The translations under genes and the position numbers were made by a program. A DNA stretch of 64,000 nucleotides from contig CANJSF010000016.1 of assembly GCA_947476925.1 (NCBI GenBank), positions 29,727 to 93,726 of the forward strand, written 5' to 3'. The notes under the pieces are model-generated. The model did not search any database and had not been told where the DNA came from. It worked only from the letters and a program-made list of their open reading frames with translations. Positions 41,745-48,971 of this stretch are shown one piece after another (position 1 is the stretch's first letter; every line of letters begins with the position of its first letter). The stretch is from Rhodospirillaceae bacterium. GTDB lineage: Bacteria > Pseudomonadota > Alphaproteobacteria > Rhodospirillales > Rhodospirillaceae.

Positions 41745-42461
41745 ATGTCTGGACGCCTTGCCGGACGCATCGCCTTGGTGACGGGCGCCTCCCGCGGCAT
41801 CGGACGCGCGGTGGCGCTTCGGTTCGCGAATGAAGGCGCGACAATTGTAGCTTTGGCCCGCAGCAAAAAAGATCTGGAAGCGCTTGATGATGAGATTCGT
41901 CAATCAACCGGGCAGTCTGCAGTGTTGGTGACCGAGAGCGTGACGGATTACGCCAAGATTGAGCAAGTATCGGTCGCATTGGCCGAACGATTCAAGAAGC
42001 TCGATATTTTGGTGGGGAATGCGGGCAGCCTTATTCAACTCTCGCCGCTCACGCATTACACGCCCAAGCAGTGGGACGAGATTTTTGCGATCAACGTGAC
42101 GGCCAACTGGCGCTTGCTGCGCTGCCTAGAACCGCTGTTAAAAGCATCCGATGCAGGCCGCGCGATCTTTGTGAGCTCTGCCGCCGCACAGACCGACAAA
42201 ATGTTCTGGGGACCTTATGGCGCATCGAAGGCTGCCCTGGAACGCATGATTCAAATTTACGCCAGTGAAGTCGCACACACAAAGCTAAAGGTGAATCTGC
42301 TCGATCCCGGACGCATCCGAACCCGCATGCGCGCAATCGCTTACCCAGGTGAAGACCCAGACACCTTGCCCACACCCGAAAGCATTACCGATTCGTTTGT
42401 GGCGTTGGCCGAACCCGCGTGCACACAGACAGGGCAACTCGTCAAAGTGCCTAAGGCCTAA
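41745..42461 (+). CDS. Short-chain dehydrogenase/reductase (SDR)
   Basis: A 238-residue classical SDR: TGASRGIG cofactor motif (residues 13-20), VGNAG, catalytic Ser in VSSAAAQ, and YGASK Tyr-Lys. Resembles the FabG/YciK-like group that follows purF in many alphaproteobacteria. The substrate is unknown. It starts 4 bases after purF and overlaps the convergent der gene by four bases. Confidence 0.9.
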   Translation: MSGRLAGRIALVTGASRGIGRAVALRFANEGATIVALARSKKDLEALDDEIRQSTGQSAVLVTESVTDYAKIEQVSVALAERFKKLDILVGNAGSLIQLSPLTHYTPKQWDEIFAINVTANWRLLRCLEPLLKASDAGRAIFVSSAAAQTDKMFWGPYGASKAALERMIQIYASEVAHTKLKVNLLDPGRIRTRMRAIAYPGEDPDTLPTPESITDSFVALAEPACTQTGQLVKVPKA

Positions 42462-44098
42462 TACCTACGGCGGCGCGGGATACGCACCTTCTTTCCACCA
42501 TTGGCCTTCGTTGCGCGCGCTTTTAAGCTTCGCGGCTTAGGGCCTTTGTGCGCATTTTTCATTTTCTTGGGCTTTTTAGACGATTGATTGACCACGCCAC
42601 CTTTTCTTTCGGCCTGGTCTCGGCTGGGCTGTGATCGAGCAGCCGTCGAGCCACGGTGCCGTGTGGGGCGGCCATCTTCTTCATCGACAAACGGATTATT
42701 GGGTTTACGCAAACTGATGCGCAGCGGCACACCTTTTAAGTCAAACGCCGCGCGCAACTCATTGGAGAGATAGCGCATATAAGATTCGGGCAAGTCGCCA
42801 GGCCGTGTGGTGAAAAACAAAAACGTAGGTGGTCGGGTCTTGGCTTGCGTCATATAGCGCAATTTGATGCGGTACTTATGAACCGACAGCGGCGGCGGAT
42901 GATGCGCCATAGTCGCCTCTAGCCAGCGATTCAGAGCCGATGTCGAGATATGCGTGGTCCAGGTTTCGTGAACCTTGAACACCGCATTCATCAGCGCATC
43001 AATGCGCAAGCCCGTCGTCGCCGACATCGTCACAATGCTGACATCGGGCAGTTGCGCCAGCGAATCCTCTAGCCGGATTTGGATATCCTCCAGCACTTTT
43101 TCTTTGTTGGTAATCAAATCCCATTTATTCAACGCAATAACAATGGCGCGGCCTTCTTCTTCCACATAGCGCGCCAGCGTGAGGTCTTGCTTGTCGAGGC
43201 CAATCTCGGCATCCACCACAATCACCACAACGTCGGCCATGCGAAGCGCTTCAAACGTTTCGCCGACAGATATTTTCTCAACCGCATCAGTAATGTTGGG
43301 GCGTTTTCGCACACCGGCGGTGTCGACCAAGCGCAGTTCGCGACCTTCGTAAGTAAAGCCAATCGTGACCGCATCACGCGTGATACCTGACTCAGGACCT
43401 GTGAGCTGACGTTCCTCGCCGATCAAGCGATTGATCAACGTAGACTTTCCGACATTTGGCCTGCCGACAATGGCGATGTTCATGGGGCGCAGCGGGACGC
43501 CCTCCGACACCGTAAAACCAACGTTCGCGGCTTCGGGTTCCTCGGCGTCGGGATCGAAAGCCTCGGGGGGAGCATAGCCCGCAATGGCGCGGTAGATGCC
43601 CTCAAGGCCCTGGCCGTGTTCGGCGGATATATCGACAGGTTCGCCCAAACCTAAACGAAACGCATCGTACAAGCCTGCAAGCGATTCTTTAGACTCGCAC
43701 TTGTTGGCCACAAGAACGACGGGCGTCTTTTGCTGGCGCATCAAGTCGGCGAAATGTTCGTCGAGCGGAACAATCCCGGCCTTGGCGTCAATCAGGAGCA
43801 GCGCCACATCGGCATCTGCCACGGCTTTCAGCGTCAGCCGACGCATCCGGCCTTCAAGAGTCTCCTCAGCCGCAGTTTCAAGACCCGCCGTATCAAACAC
43901 TCGAAACGACAGGCCACCGAGCGTGCCGACGCCTTCTTTGCGATCGCGTGTGACGCCTGGGCGATCATGAACAATGGCGCTACGCCGCCCTACCAATCGA
44001 TTAAACAGTGTTGATTTACCGACGTTTGGCCTGCCGACAATAGCCACCGTAAACGAAGGAGCAGCGCTACCCGGCTGCGATCTCGACGGACGGGCCAT
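42458..44098 (-). CDS. der: Ribosome-biogenesis GTPase Der (EngA) with basic C-terminal extension
   Basis: Tandem GTPase needed for 50S assembly. The 546-residue protein has two G domains, each with GRPNVGKST as P-loop, DTAG and NKxD (NKCE, slightly altered, in the first; NKWD in the second), then the KH-like domain (about 390-470). Beyond residue 470 is a Lys/Arg-rich tail of about 75 residues (KKPKKMKNAHKGPK; VRIPRRRRY at the end), longer than in E. coli Der (490). ATG 44098 precedes ARPSRSQ; it lies 10 bases after bamB. Confidence 0.95.
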   Translation of the reverse strand: MARPSRSQPGSAAPSFTVAIVGRPNVGKSTLFNRLVGRRSAIVHDRPGVTRDRKEGVGTLGGLSFRVFDTAGLETAAEETLEGRMRRLTLKAVADADVALLLIDAKAGIVPLDEHFADLMRQQKTPVVLVANKCESKESLAGLYDAFRLGLGEPVDISAEHGQGLEGIYRAIAGYAPPEAFDPDAEEPEAANVGFTVSEGVPLRPMNIAIVGRPNVGKSTLINRLIGEERQLTGPESGITRDAVTIGFTYEGRELRLVDTAGVRKRPNITDAVEKISVGETFEALRMADVVVIVVDAEIGLDKQDLTLARYVEEEGRAIVIALNKWDLITNKEKVLEDIQIRLEDSLAQLPDVSIVTMSATTGLRIDALMNAVFKVHETWTTHISTSALNRWLEATMAHHPPPLSVHKYRIKLRYMTQAKTRPPTFLFFTTRPGDLPESYMRYLSNELRAAFDLKGVPLRISLRKPNNPFVDEEDGRPTRHRGSTAARSQPSRDQAERKGGVVNQSSKKPKKMKNAHKGPKPRSLKARATKANGGKKVRIPRRRRY

Positions 44099-44108
44099 TT
44101 GCCGTAGC

Positions 44109-45446
44109 CTAGCGATAGGCGGCGAGGTCGCCGTCGTCGTTGAGCAGGTACATGGTGCTGTTGGCAAGCACTGGCGGCAGTGTCGCCGCAGAGTTTAGAT
44201 CGAGCCGACCTATCACTGAGCCGCTATAGGGCGAGAGCGTCAACGCTTGTTCGTTGGAACCCACGACGATCACGCGATCTGATGCGACCACAGGTCCGGC
44301 CCACACAATGCGGCCGGTTTTATCTTCGGGATCTTCGAAGCGCGGTAACTGAGTGACCCACAAAATGCGTCCCGTGCGCACGTCGATGCATAGCGCCTCG
44401 GCATCAATGGTGATGATGTAAAGGAAATCACCGGCGATCCACGGGCCGTAGACGCCCGAAACCGGCGCATCCCACACCCGCTGGCCGGTGCGCAGATCAA
44501 TCGCCACAACGACGCCCGAATGACCCACAACATAAACACGGCCACGATCAATCACGGGGCGCGCGCTGATAATTGGCAAGCTAGCCGCGGCTTCAGTGCG
44601 GCGCACCGCGACGACTGTTTCAGTCCACAAGGCTGCGCCGTTATCGACACGCAATGCCACAACTTCGCCGTTAGTAAAGGGCGCAATGACCACGCCACCA
44701 TCAACCGCAGGGGCCGCAGCGCCCATCAAAATGGTAGCCGTTGATGCGCCGGAATATGTCCACAACTGACGGCCGGTGGAGGCTGCCAGCGCGACCGCTT
44801 GGTTCTCGACCGTGATCGCAAACACGCGACCGCCATTGACGGATGGCGCAGAACGAATGGGCGCTTCAACCGAGGCGCGCCAAATTTCTTTGCCGGTCTG
44901 GGCATCCAGCGCCACCACTTGGGCAAACCCACCGGTGATAAAAATGCGGCCGTTATCATAAGCAATGCCGCCGCCGAGGAACGAACCTTCGTTATCGTCT
45001 TCGGGCGCTGTTTCGTGGCTCCACAATTTTTTGCCGGTCTTTGCATCAAAGGCCGTGACTACGGCTTCGGCATCCATTGCAAAAATATGACCTTCGGCCA
45101 CCACAGGCTCGGCCAAAACACGATTTCGCTTGCCCGTGCCTACCCCGATATCTTCCGACCACCGCAACTTCGGCACATCAGCCAGCACCATGTGATGCAT
45201 AGCATGATGCGATAAGCCGCCCGCCTGGGGCCAAGTGTCCGTGTCTTGCGGTTTGGGCAAGCGAATGACTGTATCAATGGCCCCTAAGTCAGGGCGCAAT
45301 TCGCGCTCGAGTGCCAACACAGAAATACGGGTACCTGGAAGAATATCTTTGTCTTTCTCTCCGGTAAAAATGTTGTTGTCGCACGCCGCAAGTGCAAGCG
45401 TCGCAAACGCAATCATTGGCCAGGAGAACGTCGTGGTCATTGTCAT
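44109..45446 (-). CDS. bamB: BamB-type PQQ-repeat outer-membrane assembly lipoprotein
   Basis: A 445-residue exported protein with a lipobox (LALAAC, Cys about 22) and an eight-blade β-propeller of PQQ-like repeats (FDAKTGKKLWSHET; LDAQTGKEIWRASV; IDLRTGQRVWDAPV; IDVRTGRILWVTQL). BamB supports β-barrel insertion by the BAM complex. The order TPR protein-bamB-der matches yfgM-bamB-der in enterobacteria, which supports the call. The ATG follows the upstream stop codon with no gap (TAAATG). Confidence 0.92.
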   Translation of the reverse strand: MTMTTTFSWPMIAFATLALAACDNNIFTGEKDKDILPGTRISVLALERELRPDLGAIDTVIRLPKPQDTDTWPQAGGLSHHAMHHMVLADVPKLRWSEDIGVGTGKRNRVLAEPVVAEGHIFAMDAEAVVTAFDAKTGKKLWSHETAPEDDNEGSFLGGGIAYDNGRIFITGGFAQVVALDAQTGKEIWRASVEAPIRSAPSVNGGRVFAITVENQAVALAASTGRQLWTYSGASTATILMGAAAPAVDGGVVIAPFTNGEVVALRVDNGAALWTETVVAVRRTEAAASLPIISARPVIDRGRVYVVGHSGVVVAIDLRTGQRVWDAPVSGVYGPWIAGDFLYIITIDAEALCIDVRTGRILWVTQLPRFEDPEDKTGRIVWAGPVVASDRVIVVGSNEQALTLSPYSGSVIGRLDLNSAATLPPVLANSTMYLLNDDGDLAAYR

Positions 45447-46226
45447 TTACTTCGCCGCTGGCGCGGGGTTGCCCGCAGCAGCTTTAAACACAGCAGCCAG
45501 TTCTTCGGCGCGCTGGCGAACACCCGCAGCTGTGTTGATGTCGGCGGCTAAGCCCTCGGCCAACGCTTGAGCACGCGCATTATCGCCTTGCTTGAACGCC
45601 AACAGAGCGGTGAGTTCGGTCGCAGAAGAAGAGAATGAGTTGCTGGGGTCCAGCATCGGCTTTAAGGACGCTTCAAGTTCTAAGGGATTCTCGGTCTCAA
45701 GCCCATGCATGGCACGCAAAATCCGCGCCAGGTCGCGGAACAGCACGTCAGCTGTCGCATCTTCCGAGAGCGCCTTGTAGGCAGCCAGTGCCCCAGGCAG
45801 ATCATTTTTCTTTAGCGCCAAGGAGGCTTTCTGAAGTTGAGCCAACGCCGCAAAGCCTTGGCCCTTTTTCTGAGCCAACGCGGCATAGGCTGTCATCGCG
45901 TCATCGACTTTGCCCTCTTCGATGAGCTTAATCGCACCTTCGAATTGTTGTGCAGCTTCGATGCGTTGGGTTTCTTGATTTTGGCGCCAAAGCTGCCAAC
46001 CCGCGACAGCCAAGACAATGACCACCACAACGCCAATGACAATATTGCCGTACTGCTTCCACAACTTTGAAAGTTCTTCGCCGCGCAAATCCTCTTCGAT
46101 CTCCGTCATCAAGCTTTCGATAATGACGTCGTCTTCAGATTTTTCGTTTTTCTTAGCTTTTGACGGGACAGGCGCCGGAACATTCCTATTTGATTTGGCG
46201 TCCTTGGATACGTTCACGGCTAGCAT
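45447..46226 (-). CDS. YfgM-like membrane-anchored TPR protein
   Basis: A 259-residue protein with a charged cytoplasmic N-terminus (about 1-55), one transmembrane helix (about 63-82; IVIGVVVVIVLAVAGWQLW) and a periplasmic helical TPR_21-type domain (about 88-225), followed by a Pro/Ala tail. YfgM acts in the periplasmic chaperone network with SecYEG and PpiD. Position directly before bamB and der is the main support beyond domain pattern. It is the first gene of the operon. Confidence 0.87.
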   Translation of the reverse strand: MLAVNVSKDAKSNRNVPAPVPSKAKKNEKSEDDVIIESLMTEIEEDLRGEELSKLWKQYGNIVIGVVVVIVLAVAGWQLWRQNQETQRIEAAQQFEGAIKLIEEGKVDDAMTAYAALAQKKGQGFAALAQLQKASLALKKNDLPGALAAYKALSEDATADVLFRDLARILRAMHGLETENPLELEASLKPMLDPSNSFSSSATELTALLAFKQGDNARAQALAEGLAADINTAAGVRQRAEELAAVFKAAAGNPAPAAK

Positions 46227-46472
46227 TCCTTATCGGGGGTGAAGTGCAGGCCGGGCAGGCCAAAGCGCGCAGAACATAAAGAGTTAAGCAGCCTGAGGCA
46301 ATTGCCGGGGCACCCCCCGCCGCCACAATCTAAGCCTTTGATATTACGTTATTTTTAGCCGCAAAATGTGGCGGCTAGATTCAACCTTTGTTAATCCGAG
46401 TAGAATAAATGGAAGCGGTCGAGAAACCTGCATCCCCATGCTGCAGCTTCAACGATCAGAAGGTTTGCATCT

Positions 46473-46754
46473 ATGCCGCTGTCATTCATTCGCAACAGCC
46501 TATTAAGCTTGGCCCTTGGCAGCGCTTTGGCCAGTTGCGGCGGCAAGCCAGACCCAATCTGGCAGCAATTTTTTGGCTATAATTGTGCGGCCTCGGCCGG
46601 TGGGGCTGCCGGAGCATTTTGTGCCACCCGCGCACCAGGCGAAGGCTCAGCGCAGGTAAGCCGCTATTGCTACAAAACACTCGCCGATGCGAATTGCCTG
46701 GACCGGCCCGATGCCGAGCGCAAGAACCAAGCCCTCGGTTCGTCAGGTTATTAA
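46473..46754 (+). CDS. Small hypothetical lipoprotein
   Basis: A 93-residue product with a lipoprotein signal (ALASC, lipidated Cys about 22) and a mature part of about 70 residues containing four cysteines (YNCAA, FCATR, RYCYK, NCLDR), suggesting two disulfides. I do not recognise a family. It stands alone between the divergent yfgM-like gene (246 bases away) and the DUF2794 gene (82 bases). Confidence 0.7.
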   Translation: MPLSFIRNSLLSLALGSALASCGGKPDPIWQQFFGYNCAASAGGAAGAFCATRAPGEGSAQVSRYCYKTLADANCLDRPDAERKNQALGSSGY

Positions 46755-46836
46755 AGGCTTGCCCGCGCAAGGCCAGTTGCGACACAATAAATTTATGAGC
46801 CGCCTCGCCGTATTTTATTAGCGCCTTATCAGGTCC

Positions 46837-47193
46837 ATGACAGCCGTTGTCCCGATAGCTGAATACCGGCGCAAGGCCCCTTCTCTTCATTTTACGCGAG
46901 ACGAACTCAACCGACTGCTGAACCTCTACTCGAGCCGCGTCATGCGCGGGGAGTGGCGCGATTACGCCATCAGCCATAGCCCAACCACGGCATCGTTTTT
47001 CATCTTCCGACACACCAACGAGCACCCGCTGTTTGTCATCTCAAAGCTGGAAACGCACGGCAAACAACGTGTCGCGGCGGCCAAAAACGGCCGTTATGTC
47101 CTTTTCAGCCGTGAGAAAAAACTGAAGCAAGCCCACGACCTTGACGTCGTGCTGCGACTGCTCAGTGACCCGTTTACAGTGGTCAGCAATTAG
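46837..47193 (+). CDS. DUF2794 protein
   Basis: A 118-residue protein matching the pattern of the alphaproteobacterial DUF2794 family: LHFTRDELNRLLNLYSSRV, MRGEWRDYAISHSPTTASFF, and the late KLKQAHDLDVVLRLL. No catalytic motif or signal peptide is visible. Function is unknown; the family's restriction to alphaproteobacteria helps place the organism. Confidence 0.88.
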   Translation: MTAVVPIAEYRRKAPSLHFTRDELNRLLNLYSSRVMRGEWRDYAISHSPTTASFFIFRHTNEHPLFVISKLETHGKQRVAAAKNGRYVLFSREKKLKQAHDLDVVLRLLSDPFTVVSN

Positions 47194-47222
47194 GCTGCTT
47201 TTGCAGCTTAAAAAGGTGTTAA

Positions 47223-47250
47223 TTACGGTTATATTTCAATCAGTTATAAT
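47223..47250 (+). promoter_or_regulatory. Candidate promoter of the micro-ORF unit
   Basis: A perfect TATAAT at 47245-47250 sits in an AT-rich stretch; the best -35 is TTACGG at 47223-47228 (16-base spacer), a weak match. A start near 47257 would give a leader of about 135 bases before the micro-ORF. Confidence 0.4.
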
Positions 47251-47392
47251 GAAATGGCATGCGCTAAGCTCAGACCAGCCATGCGATCTTGTTGCTATGC
47301 AGCATAACCGGTTCGCCTTATCTAACCGCTGTCTTGAGGGCGTCGTGTGATGCACTCAAACGCCAAAAATAAGAAAATAAAGGAACCTTGTT

Positions 47393-47488
47393 ATGTCGAG
47401 TTACTTCCGTTTGATGGATCGCTTTTTCGCTGGCGCACTGATGGTCACCGGCGTTTGGTACGTCAGCGCCATCGCTCAAATGATCTAA
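47393..47488 (+). CDS. 31-residue membrane micro-protein
   Basis: ATG at 47393 follows AAAGGAA with a suitable gap and opens 31 codons ending TAA at 47486-47488. The peptide has a short polar N-terminus (MSSYFRLMDRF) and a hydrophobic segment from about residue 12 to the end (FAGALMVTGVWYVSAIAQMI), enough for one membrane helix. A promoter-like TATAAT and a terminator-like structure flank it. No family recognised; coding status rests on the ribosome-binding site and composition only. Confidence 0.5.
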   Translation: MSSYFRLMDRFFAGALMVTGVWYVSAIAQMI

Positions 47489-47519
47489 TTGCGGGTTTTA
47501 AGACCACGCAGACGTCGTG

Positions 47520-47580
47520 ACCGCTGCCTTGATTGAGTGACCGGGCCGTTAGCCCCGGCACTGCGTCTCGCAGCGGTTTT
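47520..47580 (+). terminator. Probable intrinsic terminator (branched hairpin) after the micro-ORF
   Basis: ACCGCTGC (47520-47527) pairs with GCAGCGGT (47570-47577), enclosing a CCGGG/CCCGG hairpin (47541-47545 with 47554-47558), and TTTT follows the 3' arm. A smaller alternative, CTGCG-TCT-CGCAG (47561-47573), competes for the same 3' arm. Confidence 0.4.
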
Positions 47581-47599
47581 CCGACCCTCTATCAGACCG

Positions 47600-48811
47600 C
47601 TATTTCAATGCTCCGAAGATGAACCAGCTGGCAAAGTTCCCGTGCTGGGGCGCAACCGCCTTGCCTTGGGCGAACTGCGCAAAGTACTCGTCGCTGACAA
47701 CGCCACGATCGGGGATCCGGATTTCGTCGCACTTCTTAGGGTCAAACCCAGCGTCGACGCATAGGCCATGAGTGTCCTGCGCCCGGAAAGCGGCATAGTG
47801 CGGTTCGTTGTTATAGAACGCATCCCAATCGAGATAAAAATTGTAGTAGGGGTCGCACGCTTTGGCTGGCGGCAATTCCATGTGCGCCATCAATCCGCCC
47901 GGTGACAACAGGCGATAGATTTCTTTGAAAATCTTGCGGGTTGAGGCGACCGAAAGCTCGTGCAGGAAAAAGCTTGAGACAATGAGATCAAAATGCCCAT
48001 CAGGGAAATCGGTCCTCTCGGCATTTTGCTGCGAGTAATGCACGCACTTGCCCGCGGATTCGGCCTTGGCATGGGCGTAGCGCAACAATGGCGCGCCAAT
48101 ATCGACACCGTAACCTTCGGCTTCCGGGAACACGTCCAAATAGGGCAACAAATTGCTGCCCGTTGTGCAGCCTAAATCGAGAATGCGTTTGGGTTTGAAG
48201 TTGGGATACTTCAGCTTCAAGTAATGGCCAATGGAATCGGCGACGCCGCCTTTATTTTTGGGCCGCCCGACGCGTAAAACCGCACCGAATACGCGCGTGC
48301 CTTGCGAATACATTGAGGCAACGGCGACATCGTTGTCCATAAACTCGGTATGATAGCAGCCGGGCATCAAGTGAATATCAAGCGCCGACACCGCACGTGG
48401 AATCTCGACATTGGGGTTGAGGCGCAGCGTGCCGCCTGCGGGGCGCTCACGGGCGGCGACCGCGGCTGTTTCCGAGAGTTGCGGCAGCGCGCGCTCGATC
48501 GAATCTTGAACCGAGAGCCAAGTCAATTCTTGGGCGTTATAGCGCAGTGATGAATAAAACCGGAAATGCGGGTCTGTCAGCATCGCACGACGAACCTCGC
48601 GGCCATCTTTGGGTGCGCGGCCATGGGCTTTCTTAAAACCAGGCTGGACCGATTGATCGAAAGAAGTGCGCATATCTTTGGCCATATCCGCCATGATGTG
48701 CTTGCGCAGCATCGAGACATAACCTTGGCGCGCCGTTTCGTCGTGCGTAGCCTGGGGAACGTTGTCGATGGAACGCAGATCGGTCGCGGTTTGATTGTCG
48801 AGCGGAGCCAT
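47600..48811 (-). CDS. Class I SAM-dependent methyltransferase with unknown N-terminal domain
   Basis: A 403-residue protein. The C-terminal half (about 195-360) is a Rossmann methyltransferase with motif I ILDLGCTTGSNLLP, the acidic GYGVDIGAP and a motif II/III region DLIVSSFFLHEL. The N-terminal 190 residues contain no domain I recognise. Substrate unknown. It lies 160 bases downstream of the OGT-like glycosyltransferase on the same strand, so a shared glycan or protein target is possible. The N-terminus is chosen at the first ATG. Confidence 0.85.
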   Translation of the reverse strand: MAPLDNQTATDLRSIDNVPQATHDETARQGYVSMLRKHIMADMAKDMRTSFDQSVQPGFKKAHGRAPKDGREVRRAMLTDPHFRFYSSLRYNAQELTWLSVQDSIERALPQLSETAAVAARERPAGGTLRLNPNVEIPRAVSALDIHLMPGCYHTEFMDNDVAVASMYSQGTRVFGAVLRVGRPKNKGGVADSIGHYLKLKYPNFKPKRILDLGCTTGSNLLPYLDVFPEAEGYGVDIGAPLLRYAHAKAESAGKCVHYSQQNAERTDFPDGHFDLIVSSFFLHELSVASTRKIFKEIYRLLSPGGLMAHMELPPAKACDPYYNFYLDWDAFYNNEPHYAAFRAQDTHGLCVDAGFDPKKCDEIRIPDRGVVSDEYFAQFAQGKAVAPQHGNFASWFIFGALK

Positions 48812-48971
48812 TCGTGCACCTGAAAGATTGGGTCTGTGCGAGGCTATATCGGGACGGCTGACGGTTCTTCAAGCCCCGAATTACGGGCGCGCTGGCCGGT
48901 AATAAAAACTGTTTACCGGCTATACCGGCCACACGGCGGCCATTAAGTCATACTTTACTTATGGCTTTAAG

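Noticed and set aside
47195..47215. Hairpin after the DUF2794 gene as a terminator
   Set aside because: The AGGCTGC/GCAGCTT stem includes a G-U pair and is followed by A-rich, not T-rich, sequence.
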